This document shows, piece by piece, positions 35,648-44,062 of a DNA stretch of 64,000 nucleotides. The notes under the pieces were generated by a model. The model did no database searches and was not told where the DNA came from. It saw nothing but the letters and a program-made list of their open reading frames with translations. This stretch comes from Komagataeibacter xylinus NBRC 15237 (GTDB taxonomy: Bacteria > Pseudomonadota > Alphaproteobacteria > Acetobacterales > Acetobacteraceae), in contig NZ_BCTP01000003.1 in the NCBI RefSeq assembly GCF_001571345.1, positions 62,001 to 126,000 on the forward strand. Direction: 5' to 3'. The first letter of the stretch is position 1. The number at the start of each line of letters is the position of its first letter. The position numbers and the translations under genes are program-made.

Positions 35648-38038
35648 TCAGTTCCCGTCAGGCAGGCTGTAGGCGACGATGTAGTCGCCGAGTTTGGTGC
35701 CGAACGACCCGTGGCCGCCATCGGCCGTGACGATGTACTGCTTGCCATCGACCGCATAGGTCATGGGCGTGGACTGGCCACCGGCAGGCAGGCGGTCCTG
35801 CCACAGCACCTGGCCGTTCGTCACGTCATAGGCGCGGATGTAGTAATCGAGCGTGGAAGTGAGGAAGGCCACGCCACCCGCCGTGGTGAGCGGGCCGCCA
35901 AGGCTGGGCACGCCCATCTTGATGGGCAGGGGCAGCGGTGCGCTGTCACGGATCGTGCCGTTGCGGTGCTTCCACACGATCTTGTTGGTGCGCAGGTCGA
36001 TGCCCGACATGTAGCCCCAGGCGGGCTGCTTGCACGGCAGGCCAAACGGCGAGAGGAACGGATGCAGGTCCACGCCGTAAGGCACGCCAAACTGCGGCTG
36101 CACGCCACTCTCCGAGCCCGAGGGCAGGGACTTGTCAGGCGTTGCCGGGTTGTTCGGGCCGCGCGGGATCAGTTTGGAGACGAACGGAATGGCGATGGGG
36201 TTGGCAATCGCGATCTGGCGCACGGGGTCGACCGCAAGGCCGCCCCATTCGAACATGCCGAGATTGCCGGGGAAGACCAGCGTGCCCTGCAGCGAAGGCG
36301 GCGTGAATGTGCCTTCGTAGCGCAGGCGGTGGAACATGATGCGGCAGACCAGCTGGTCATACATCGTGCCGCCCCACATATCGGCATCGGTCAGCAGCTT
36401 CTTGGGGCGGAAGCTCAGCTCCGAGAAAGGCTGCGTGGGCGAAACGTGATCGCCAGGGGCTGCGCCCTGCGGCACCGGGTGCTCGGGGGCGGGCACCACG
36501 GGCTGGCCGTTGCGCCGGTCAAGCACGAAGATGTTGCCGGTCTTGGCCGGGGCATACAGGGTGGGGATGACCTCGCCCTGTTCGTTGCGGATATCGACCA
36601 GGCTGGGCTGGGCGGGGATGTCCATGTCCCACAGGTCGTGGTGCACGGTCTGGTAGGACCAGACCAGCCTGCCGGTGGTGGCGTTCAGCGCCACGATGGA
36701 GCTTGCATAGCGCTCGGCATCGGCGCCGCGGTTGCCGCCCCAGATATCGGGCGTCTGCACGCCCATGGGGATGTAGATCAGGTCCAGCTTGGCATCATAG
36801 GACGACGTGATCCACGAATTGGGTGAGTTCGGCACGAAGGTGTGGTGCTCGGACGGCATCTCGTTCGGATCGGGATTGCCGGGGTCGAACGCCCATTTCA
36901 GCGCGCCGGTATGCACGTCGAAGCCGCGCGTAACCCCCGAAGGCTCATGCGTGGAATAGTTGTCGGTCACGGCGCCGGACACGATCACGGTGGTATCGGT
37001 CACGACCGGGGGGGAGGTCGGTTCATAAAAGCCCAGCGTCTTGACCGGCATGCCGTCCTGCAGGTTCACCACGCCATTATTGCCAAAGCTTGCGCAGCGC
37101 GCGCCGGTTGCGGCATCGAGCGCGAAAAGCTGGCCATCATTGGTGGGCAGGAAGATGCGGCGCGCGCACTCGGCCGGGGCTGCGGCACCATCGGCTGCCT
37201 GCGCGTCATCCGCCCTGTCCTCATGATAGGACACGCCACGGCAGGTCAGGTGCTGGAAGGTGGGGTTGTAGGCCAGCTTGGGGTCAAACTTCCACCGCTG
37301 CTGGCCGGTCTTCGCATCGAGCGCGAACAGGATCTGGTGGGGGGTGCACAGATAGAGCGTATCACGGATCTTGATGGGGGTGACCTCATCGGTGATTTCA
37401 CCGGGGTCATTGGGGCCGCGCAGGTCGCCGGTGCGGAAGGTCCAGGCCACCTTCAGTTTGCCGACATTACTGGCATTGACCTGCTTGAGCGGGGAGAACC
37501 GGTCACCGAACTGGGTGCGGCCATAGGCCTGCCAGTCCTCATCAGGCATCTGGTGGGCATCGCCCGGCTCGGGGGCATTCTGCGCGACTGGGGGCAGGCT
37601 GCCCGCGATATCCTGCGGGTCCTGCGTCAGGGCCGCGCCAACGACGACCACGGCGGCGCCAATTGCGCCGAACAGGGGCAGGTGGGTGGCGGGGCTGGCA
37701 GGCTGCAGGTGACGTGTGACCCACGGCAGGGCGAGCACGATGCCGATGGGCACCAGAATATCGCCCCGCGGTGCGAGCGCCCAGAAATCAAACCCGGCTT
37801 CCTGCACGGCCCACACCATCGTGCCGAGCAGGAGCACGGCATAGACCGTAAGCGCCATGGCCTGCCGCCGCGCCAGCAGCACGGCCGTGACCAGCAGCAG
37901 CACACCGGCGACAACATAATAAAAGGAGCCGCCGATGAGACACAGCCATAGCCCGCCTCCCAGCAGGTAGAGACCCGTCAGGGCGCAGACGGCAATGGCC
38001 GCAGCGAGAAGGGGAGCCGAGCGCATGAGGCTATTCAT
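35648..38038 (-). CDS. gcd: Membrane-bound PQQ-dependent glucose dehydrogenase
   Basis: A 796-aa quinoprotein oxidising aldoses (mainly D-glucose to glucono-1,5-lactone) in the periplasm and reducing ubiquinone. The N-terminal 140 residues form about five membrane spans. The periplasmic eight-bladed propeller begins at DWQAYGRTQFGDRFSPL. PQQ-pocket elements include CRGVSYHED and LYAPAKTGNIFVLDRRNG, and the C-terminal DGGHGSFGTKLGDYIVAYSLP is characteristic. Length equals that of classical Gcd proteins. The start has AGGAAAACTT directly upstream. It is the main source of gluconic acid in many Komagataeibacter strains. Confidence 0.96.
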   Translation of the reverse strand: MNSLMRSAPLLAAAIAVCALTGLYLLGGGLWLCLIGGSFYYVVAGVLLLVTAVLLARRQAMALTVYAVLLLGTMVWAVQEAGFDFWALAPRGDILVPIGIVLALPWVTRHLQPASPATHLPLFGAIGAAVVVVGAALTQDPQDIAGSLPPVAQNAPEPGDAHQMPDEDWQAYGRTQFGDRFSPLKQVNASNVGKLKVAWTFRTGDLRGPNDPGEITDEVTPIKIRDTLYLCTPHQILFALDAKTGQQRWKFDPKLAYNPTFQHLTCRGVSYHEDRADDAQAADGAAAPAECARRIFLPTNDGQLFALDAATGARCASFGNNGVVNLQDGMPVKTLGFYEPTSPPVVTDTTVIVSGAVTDNYSTHEPSGVTRGFDVHTGALKWAFDPGNPDPNEMPSEHHTFVPNSPNSWITSSYDAKLDLIYIPMGVQTPDIWGGNRGADAERYASSIVALNATTGRLVWSYQTVHHDLWDMDIPAQPSLVDIRNEQGEVIPTLYAPAKTGNIFVLDRRNGQPVVPAPEHPVPQGAAPGDHVSPTQPFSELSFRPKKLLTDADMWGGTMYDQLVCRIMFHRLRYEGTFTPPSLQGTLVFPGNLGMFEWGGLAVDPVRQIAIANPIAIPFVSKLIPRGPNNPATPDKSLPSGSESGVQPQFGVPYGVDLHPFLSPFGLPCKQPAWGYMSGIDLRTNKIVWKHRNGTIRDSAPLPLPIKMGVPSLGGPLTTAGGVAFLTSTLDYYIRAYDVTNGQVLWQDRLPAGGQSTPMTYAVDGKQYIVTADGGHGSFGTKLGDYIVAYSLPDGN

Positions 38039-38146
38039 AAGTTTTCCTGATTACCGTGATACAGTCCGAACATTTTCAATGAGAAAACGTAGGACACGCC
38101 ATCAGGTCAAGCCCAACTTTATGAATAAAACGTGTGTCGTAATATT

Positions 38147-38170
38147 TCAGGGGATTACATCTCCCCCTGA
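38147..38170 (-). terminator. Weak hairpin after the polyol dehydrogenase gene
   Basis: TCAGGGG pairs with CCCCTGA over a 10-nt loop, 4 nt beyond the stop of the mannitol-dehydrogenase-type gene. Little T enrichment follows. It lies within the 136-nt gcd upstream region. Confidence 0.4.
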
Positions 38171-38174
38171 GCGT

Positions 38175-39656
38175 CTATTCCCCGGTGGATACAACCTCCG
38201 CCAGCGTGGCGCGGGTTCCCCGGTCACGAACGGACTGGCGCAACGCGAGGTAGCGCTGCACGAAAATCGCACTTTCCCGCAGGTCCCAGCCCGCAAAAGC
38301 GGTCATGTCCAGTGCATCTTCAAGGTGTGCCGAAGCGGCCTTGAGCCGGTCTTCATCGGTCAGGTGTGGCTCGACCACATCATAGATTGTGCCTTTATCA
38401 TCACGCCCGCGCAGATATTCCGCATAGCAGGCCACCACGAAGGCAATGCGCTCCACCGGGCGGCCATGGGCGATCACGCCCATGGCGGTGCTCCTGATGA
38501 ACATGGACAGCTTGGAAGTGCTGTCAAAGGCAATGCGCAGCAACTGGTCGCTGATCGCCTTGTTGCGAAAACGATGCAGCAGGCGCCTGCCATACTCCCG
38601 CAGCGCCATGCCCGGGGGCGCATGCAGCAGGGGTTCGGCATCAAAGGCCAGATACTGCTCGACGAGGGCCACCTCGTTGAGGTCAAGCATGATCTCGCTG
38701 ACAAACCGGTAGCCCGACAGCACGCCCGAAAGCCCGAGCAGCGAGTGGGAGGCATTGAGCATATGCAGCTTCACCGCCTCATAGGGCTCGACATTATCGG
38801 TAAACTGAACGCCCACGGCATCGAGTTCCGGGCGGCCCGCGCAGAATTTGTCCTCGACGACCCACTGGATGAAATCCTCGCAGAAAACGGGAATACGGTC
38901 ATCCAGCCCGCTTTCGGCATCGAGGCGTTTGACGTCCTCGGGGTGCACGGCGGGGGTGATGCGGTCCACCATGGTGCAGGGGAAGGTGACGTTCTCCTCC
39001 ATCCATTGTGCCAGCCCCGCGTCGCGCGCCCGCGCCCAGCCGAGGAAGGCGGCGCGGGCCACATGGCCGTTCTGGGGCAGGTTGTCGCATGACAGGATGG
39101 TGAACGGGCCAGCACCGCTCTCGCGCCGCTGGCGGAGTGCCTCGGTCAGCAGGCCGAACACCGTGTGCGGCACATCGCGCTTCAGGTCTTCGGCAATGAC
39201 GGGGTGGTCGAGGGGGAAGACGCCATTTTCATCAACGTAATAGCCGCCCTCGGTCACGGTCAGGCTGACAATGCGAATGGTGGGATCGGCCAGGCGGGCA
39301 ATGGTGGCGGCCCGGTCGGCGGGGGCGTACATATATTCCGTAATGGAGCCGATCACGCGCACCAGGTTCGGCGCATCGGGCGCGCATTCGGTCAGGGAAT
39401 ACAGGCAGTCCTGCGCCGCCATGTCCTGCGCCTTGAGCGCCTCGTGCGGGGTTTCCATCAGGCCCACGCCCAGCAGGCCCCAGCCTTCCTGGCCCGCGCG
39501 CGCCAGAACGCGGTCGATATAGACCGCCTGGTGGGCGCGATGAAAATTGCCAACGCTGATATGCGCGATGCCGGGCGTTACCTTGCTGCGGTCATAGGCA
39601 GGCACCACGATCTCGGGCGGCAGGTGGGGCAGGGATGTCTTGTTAAGTGGGGTCAT
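38175..39656 (-). CDS. Mannitol dehydrogenase family polyol/uronate oxidoreductase
   Basis: A 493-aa long-chain dehydrogenase of the mannitol 2-dehydrogenase/fructuronate reductase family. The N-terminal Rossmann part contains ISVGNFHRAHQAVYID, and the catalytic K-x5-N-x2-H motif is present (KLHMLNASHSLLG). VTEGGYY and SCDNLPQNG are family sequences. Length suits mannitol 2-dehydrogenase (fructose/mannitol, NAD-dependent) or a related D-arabinitol or fructuronate enzyme; the substrate cannot be chosen by eye. The start at 39656 has GGAA 9 nt upstream; ATG 39662 is alternative. Confidence 0.9.
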   Translation of the reverse strand: MTPLNKTSLPHLPPEIVVPAYDRSKVTPGIAHISVGNFHRAHQAVYIDRVLARAGQEGWGLLGVGLMETPHEALKAQDMAAQDCLYSLTECAPDAPNLVRVIGSITEYMYAPADRAATIARLADPTIRIVSLTVTEGGYYVDENGVFPLDHPVIAEDLKRDVPHTVFGLLTEALRQRRESGAGPFTILSCDNLPQNGHVARAAFLGWARARDAGLAQWMEENVTFPCTMVDRITPAVHPEDVKRLDAESGLDDRIPVFCEDFIQWVVEDKFCAGRPELDAVGVQFTDNVEPYEAVKLHMLNASHSLLGLSGVLSGYRFVSEIMLDLNEVALVEQYLAFDAEPLLHAPPGMALREYGRRLLHRFRNKAISDQLLRIAFDSTSKLSMFIRSTAMGVIAHGRPVERIAFVVACYAEYLRGRDDKGTIYDVVEPHLTDEDRLKAASAHLEDALDMTAFAGWDLRESAIFVQRYLALRQSVRDRGTRATLAEVVSTGE

Positions 39657-39727
39657 GACCATATTTCCACGGAAAGGATTTTTCGACGCCTAATCAGAAA
39701 AAGACCCATGCGGCAACCCGCCCCCCT

Positions 39728-39752
39728 GCGCGCCCGGCACCTGTGGGCGCGC
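39728..39752. other. GC-rich inverted repeat upstream of dnaB
   Basis: GCGCGCCC-N9-GGGCGCGC, 8-bp perfect arms, lies in the 251-nt region between the divergent polyol dehydrogenase and dnaB. Nothing else stands out in this gap; promoters for both genes must be here. Confidence 0.3.
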
Positions 39753-39907
39753 CAGGCATGGGCAAAAATCGCGCTACCCCGCGCGTTGGCCCGGAGCCGG
39801 GCGGAAAACATGTTTTTTATCGTGCCACGCAGGACAGGGCAGCCGCCGGCGCGGCCATGCGTAATCATCTCTTCCGGCACGGCCGCCTGATCGGATAGAA
39901 GGAAGGC

Positions 39908-41425
39908 GTGAATACCATCCAGAATCCTCCCTCCGCTGAGTCCCGCCAGCCGGACTCGCTCCTTGGCGTGTCGCAGCGCCTGCCGCCTGCCAACCTGCAG
40001 GCCGAGCAGGCGCTGCTCGGCGCGTTGCTGACCAATAACAAGGCCTATGATCGCGTTTCCGACTTCCTGACCGGCGTGCATTTTGCCGATGAGATCAACG
40101 GGAAGGTCTATGATGCGATTTCGCAGCATATCGAGGAAGGCAAGCTGGCCGACCCGGTTACGCTGCGCATCTATTTCCAGAATACCGGCGTGCTCGATCC
40201 CGTAGGTGGCACGTCCTATCTGGCCAAGCTGCTCACATCGATGGTCGGCATCATCAATGCTGCTGACTATGGGCGCGTGATCCATGATGCCTGGATCCGC
40301 CGCCAGTTGATCGATATCGGGCAGGATGTGGTGAACAACGCCTTTGGCGCGCGCCCCGACCTTGATGGCCCCAACCAGATTGCCGCCAGCGAGGAGGCGC
40401 TGTTCCGCCTGGCCACCGAGAAGGGGCAGGATGGTGGCTTCCTGTCCTTTGACCGCGCCCTGGCCGATGCGGTCAAGATTGCCCAGCATGCCTTTGACCG
40501 CGACGGCGATGTGGTGGGCCTGACCACGGGCCTGCGCGACCTAGACAAGAAAACCGGCGGCCTGCATCCATCCGATCTGCTGATCCTTGCCGGGCGCCCC
40601 GCCATGGGCAAGACAGCACTCGCCACCAAGATTGCGTTCTCCGCCGCGCGCTCGCTCATGCTGGCCGCGCGCAATGCCGAGGATGATGCCAAGCCCAAGG
40701 GCTCGGTGGCCATTTTCTCGCTTGAAATGTCGGCCGAGCAGCTGGCCACCCGTATCCTGTCCGAGCAGTCCAGCGTGTCGGGCGAGAAAATCCGCCGTGG
40801 CGAACTGGTGCAGAAGGAATTCGACCGTTTTGTGCAGGTCAGCCGCGAACTGGCCCAGTTGCCACTGCATATTGACGATACGCCGGCCATCACGCTCTCG
40901 GCCATGCGCACGCGCTGCCGCAGGCTGGCGCGCACCAAGGGGCTGAGCCTTGTGGTGGTTGATTACCTGCAGCTCATGCGGCCCTCGGTCGGCACCAAGG
41001 CCGATAACCGCGTGCTTGAAATCTCCATGATCACGCAGGGGCTCAAGGCGCTGGCCAAGGAACTCTCGGTGCCGGTCATTGCGCTGTCGCAGCTCTCGCG
41101 CCAGGTGGAGAGCAGGGAAGACAAGCGGCCCATGCTGTCGGACCTGCGTGAATCCGGCTCGATCGAGCAGGACGCGGATGCGGTGATGTTCGTCTATCGT
41201 GACCAGTACTACCTCCAGCAGCGCCAGCCCAAGGAAACCTCCTACGATTCCATGGACAAGTACCAGACCGCGATGGAGGAGTGGCAGCGCAAGATGGATC
41301 TGGCCCATAACCGCGCCGAGCTGATTCTGGAAAAGCAGCGTCATGGCCCTACAGGGACGGTGAACCTGTTCTTCGAAGGCGAGTTCACGCGCTTTGGCGA
41401 CCTCGACATGTTCCACGACGCTTAA
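39908..41425 (+). CDS. dnaB: Replicative DNA helicase
   Basis: A 505-aa DnaB. The N-terminal domain (PPANLQAEQALLGALL) is followed by the RecA-like motor with Walker A GRPAMGKTALATKIA, Walker B VVVDYLQLM and the SQLSRQVE...DLRESGSIEQDAD arginine-finger region. It unwinds DNA at the replication fork. The start is the GTG at 39908, which has GGAAGG just upstream. An insert of about 12 residues after the Walker A helix (ARNAEDDAKPKG) is longer than usual. No intein is seen. Confidence 0.97.
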   Translation: MNTIQNPPSAESRQPDSLLGVSQRLPPANLQAEQALLGALLTNNKAYDRVSDFLTGVHFADEINGKVYDAISQHIEEGKLADPVTLRIYFQNTGVLDPVGGTSYLAKLLTSMVGIINAADYGRVIHDAWIRRQLIDIGQDVVNNAFGARPDLDGPNQIAASEEALFRLATEKGQDGGFLSFDRALADAVKIAQHAFDRDGDVVGLTTGLRDLDKKTGGLHPSDLLILAGRPAMGKTALATKIAFSAARSLMLAARNAEDDAKPKGSVAIFSLEMSAEQLATRILSEQSSVSGEKIRRGELVQKEFDRFVQVSRELAQLPLHIDDTPAITLSAMRTRCRRLARTKGLSLVVVDYLQLMRPSVGTKADNRVLEISMITQGLKALAKELSVPVIALSQLSRQVESREDKRPMLSDLRESGSIEQDADAVMFVYRDQYYLQQRQPKETSYDSMDKYQTAMEEWQRKMDLAHNRAELILEKQRHGPTGTVNLFFEGEFTRFGDLDMFHDA

Positions 41426-41734
41426 GGGAAGGGCGAAAGTGATGCGTCGTGTCCGGGCGGCGCATCACTGTGGCATGGGGGCCACAAACTGCACGGCACG
41501 GCTGGGCGGCACACGGGTGTGCACAAAACCGCACAGCCAGAATGGGATGATGAAAGTTGGCCGGTCAGGCACAGGCACCCTCTTCTCCACGCATCCAGAA
41601 GTTTTATAAGAAATATTATGCCAACAAATTAGGAGTGAAAGAAGCTGGGGCGCATGATCCGGCCAGTTTCGCCATGCTGCTTTCCGTCATGTTCCATAAT
41701 GGCCAAGCTGCGCGCAATCCGGCATCATCCATGC
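41426..41734. other. 309-nt gap between dnaB and the comM-like gene
   Basis: No convincing gene. After the dnaB stop an AGTGATGCG...CGCATCACT inverted repeat (41438-41446 and 41461-41469) could be a weak terminator. An AT-rich patch at 41600-41635 with TATAAG and an AGGAG near 41631 looks like promoter DNA for the downstream gene. A 61-codon frame at 41557-41742 overlaps the next start and is not coding-like. Confidence 0.45.
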
Positions 41735-43246
41735 ATGACTGATACGGCGCTCGCATCGATCTGCGGTTTTGCATTTTCCGGCATTGAGGCCGTTCCTGTC
41801 AAAGTCGAGGTCCAGCTTTCCGTCGGCCTGCCATCCTTCCTGATCGTGGGCCTGCCGGACAAGGCCATCAATGAATCGCGTGAGCGCGTGCGCGCGGCCC
41901 TGTCGGCCATGGGGCTTGCGCTGCCTGCCAAACGCATCGTGGTCAACATGGTGCCCGCCAGCCTGATGAAGGAAGGATCGCATTTCGACCTGCCCATCGC
42001 CCTTGCCCTGCTTGTGGTCATGGGCCTGCTGTCGGGCGATATGGCGCAGCGTTACGCGGCCCTGGGCGAACTGTCGCTTGATGGCGGCGTCAACCCGGTC
42101 TGTGGCGTGCTGCCTGCCGCCATGACCGCGGCCAGCCTGTCGCTCGGGCTGATCTGCCCCGCAGTTCAGGGCGTGGAGGCCCGCTGGGCCAGTGAGGACA
42201 TGGACATCCTCGCCATCCGTTCCCTGCCCGAACTGCTCAACCATTTTCGCGGCCAGCAGGTGATCGAGCCGGTCGAACTGCCCCCCATCGCGCCAGAAGA
42301 CCTGACCGCCCTGCCCGACCTCGCTGACATCCGTGGCATGGAAACCGCGCGCCGCGCGCTGGAGATTGCTGCCGCGGGCCGTCATTCGCTGCTCATGGTC
42401 GGGCCGCCGGGTGCTGGCAAATCCATGCTCGCCGCCCGCCTGCCCGGCATCATGCCTGACCTGACACCCGTTGAAATGCTGGAGATCAGCCGCATCCACA
42501 GCATTGGCGGCCTGCTCAGGGATGGCCAGCCCGTGCGCCGGCCGCCGTTCCGCGATCCGCATCATTCCTCCAGCCCTGCTGCCCTGAGCGGTGGCGGCGC
42601 GCGGGCGCGGCCCGGCGAGGTCAGCCTGGCGCATCGTGGCGTGCTGTTTTTGGATGAAATGCCCGAATTCGGGCGTTCGGCGCTCGAAGTGCTGCGCCAG
42701 CCGATGGAAACCGGCAGCATTTCCATCGCCCGGGCCGCGGCCCATGTCACCTACCCTGCCCGCTTCCAGCTCATTGCCGCCATGAATCCGTGCAAATGCG
42801 GCTATCTGGGTGGTGCTGCGCAGGAATGCCGCAAGGCGCCACGCTGTGGCGAGGATTATCAGGCCCGCCTGTCCGGCCCGCTGCTCGACCGGCTGGACAT
42901 GACCGTTAATGTCGAACCGATGCCCCTCAGCCGCATTGCCGAACTCAGGGGCGGCGAGGCCAGTGCCATCGTGGCGGCCCGTGTGCGTGCGGCCGTGGGT
43001 CGCCAGCAGGCCCGTCAGGGTGCGGCCCGCAATGCCGAGGCCTCGACCGATGATTTCCGCATTACCACGCCTGCGCGTGACTTTGCCGTGCAGGCCGCTG
43101 AAAAAATGCGCCTTTCCGCCCGTGGTTTCACCCGCCTGCTCCGCGTGGGCCGCACCATCGCCGATCTGGGCGCGCAGCCCGATGTGGAGCGTGGCCATAT
43201 TGCCGAGGCCCTGGCCTACCGCTTCCGCCGCGCGGGCGGAAAATGA
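41735..43246 (+). CDS. comM: YifB/ComM-like Mg-chelatase AAA+ ATPase
   Basis: A 503-aa ComM family protein. An N-terminal Lon-protease-like domain ([33 protein letters not shown]) is followed by a Mg-chelatase-type AAA+ module with Walker [19 protein letters not shown] and Walker [12 protein letters not shown], then the C-terminal subdomain. In competent bacteria ComM is a hexameric helicase promoting branch migration during recombination; elsewhere its role is less clear. The start at ATG 41735 gives the conserved N-terminus; the open frame from 41654 is not conserved. A comF-like gene is also present at 7.6 kb, but that alone does not prove competence. Confidence 0.9.
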   Translation: MTDTALASICGFAFSGIEAVPVKVEVQLSVGLPSFLIVGLPDKAINESRERVRAALSAMGLALPAKRIVVNMVPASLMKEGSHFDLPIALALLVVMGLLSGDMAQRYAALGELSLDGGVNPVCGVLPAAMTAASLSLGLICPAVQGVEARWASEDMDILAIRSLPELLNHFRGQQVIEPVELPPIAPEDLTALPDLADIRGMETARRALEIAAAGRHSLLMVGPPGAGKSMLAARLPGIMPDLTPVEMLEISRIHSIGGLLRDGQPVRRPPFRDPHHSSSPAALSGGGARARPGEVSLAHRGVLFLDEMPEFGRSALEVLRQPMETGSISIARAAAHVTYPARFQLIAAMNPCKCGYLGGAAQECRKAPRCGEDYQARLSGPLLDRLDMTVNVEPMPLSRIAELRGGEASAIVAARVRAAVGRQQARQGAARNAEASTDDFRITTPARDFAVQAAEKMRLSARGFTRLLRVGRTIADLGAQPDVERGHIAEALAYRFRRAGGK

Positions 43247-43267
43247 CCTGAAAGCGATTTTTCCCTC

Positions 43268-43296
43268 TTGCGCGCCCTGCCTGCCTGGACTAAATA
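43268..43296 (+). promoter_or_regulatory. tRNA-Val promoter
   Basis: TTGCGC (43268-43273), exactly 17 nt, then TAAATA (43291-43296), placing the start point about 12 nt before the tRNA. The best-looking sigma-70 promoter on the forward strand of the window. Confidence 0.7.
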
Positions 43297-43314
43297 AGCC
43301 CCACCGAAGCGGAT

Positions 43315-43389
43315 GGGTGCGTAGCTCAGCGGTAGAGCATCGCCTTCACACGGCGGGGGTCACAGGTTCAATCCCTGTCGCACCCACCA
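43315..43389 (+). tRNA. tRNA-Val (anticodon CAC)
   Basis: A complete cloverleaf: acceptor GGGTGCG with CGCACCC, D arm GCTC...GAGC, anticodon stem TCGCC/GGCGG (with a wobble) enclosing TTCACAC, so anticodon CAC reading GUG. The variable loop precedes the T arm ACAGG-TTCAATC-CCTGT. Discriminator A and an encoded CCA end it. No copy of its 3' end is found elsewhere in the window, so there is no sign that an element has integrated here. Confidence 0.97.
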
Positions 43390-43507
43390 TCCGGCCTTAT
43401 CCCTTAAAATGTAAGCATAAAACACTGCGTTGCACGCCTCACCTGATGAGGTATGGCACACGCAGCGCATTGCCATACAGACAGGCTTGCCGCCTGCCCC
43501 GGAAAAT

Positions 43508-43556
43508 AAAAGTTTTTGGTAAGGCTTTTTTTAAAAGCTTTGAAAACGCAGCCTTT
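43508..43556. repeat. Dispersed hairpin element, copy A
   Basis: An AT-rich, self-complementary segment running AAAAGTTTTTGGT, AAGG-T7-AAAAGCTT, AAAACGC, GCCTTT. It closely matches the reverse complement of 54412-54462. It abuts and slightly overlaps the stop of the reverse-strand 126-aa gene and probably terminates that transcript. Confidence 0.7.
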
Positions 43557-43935
43557 ACGGCACCTGCCCCAACGCATCCCGGCATCTCACGTAAGATAAT
43601 TTGTCCTGAAACAGGAACAGCACGTAGTAATCAAGCGTGCGGCGGCGCTTGCGGGTGGGGTTTGTGTAGAACGGAAAGACATCAAACGGGCCGTCATAGC
43701 CTTCGGGCACCGGTTCATGTTCGGTTATGCAGCGCACCCGAAACAGCGGCGCATAGACGGTGGCGTCGGCTTGGGTGCGCCGGACATGAAACAGGTTGCG
43801 GCGGAATTTGCGCAGCCGCTCGGGCAGGACAAAGATCATGTTCTGCTCAAGAAAATTCTGCGGCGGGTTGCGGTCGCGCAGGTATTTCATGTCGTCGGGC
43901 ATGTCACAGAAGAAATTGGTGTCCTGTACGATCAT
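43555..43935 (-). CDS. Hypothetical protein, 126 aa
   Basis: Unrecognised. The product is rich in aromatic and basic residues (FLEQNMIFVLPERLRKFRRNLFHVRR; NPTRKRRRTLDYYVLFLFQDKLSYVRC), with no signal peptide or clear membrane span. Four cysteines are spread without a metal-site pattern. It is the third gene of a reverse-strand series after an ELM1-like gene and the 628-aa gene, 127 nt behind the latter, and ends in a copy of the dispersed hairpin element. Composition is like its neighbours, so recent transfer is not indicated. Confidence 0.6.
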   Translation of the reverse strand: MIVQDTNFFCDMPDDMKYLRDRNPPQNFLEQNMIFVLPERLRKFRRNLFHVRRTQADATVYAPLFRVRCITEHEPVPEGYDGPFDVFPFYTNPTRKRRRTLDYYVLFLFQDKLSYVRCRDALGQVP

Positions 43936-44062
43936 GGTGTGGTCGGTCTTCCTCCATGCCGGTCATGGGCCGGTTCATTGCCTGCGGAGCGGTCAGGCAG
44001 GGGCACCCATGCGCGCCAGCCGCACGCCTGTCCGTCCGTCGCCACCCGCCATGACGGTGCGT

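Noticed and set aside
35495-36826. 443-codon open frame opposite the gcd 3' half
   Set aside because: Antisense to the PQQ dehydrogenase with shadow-type composition. The first 130 codons cross the gcd terminator region.
41557-41742. 61-codon frame before the comM-like gene
   Set aside because: It overlaps the comM start, lacks a good ribosome binding site at its own start, and has no recognisable family features.
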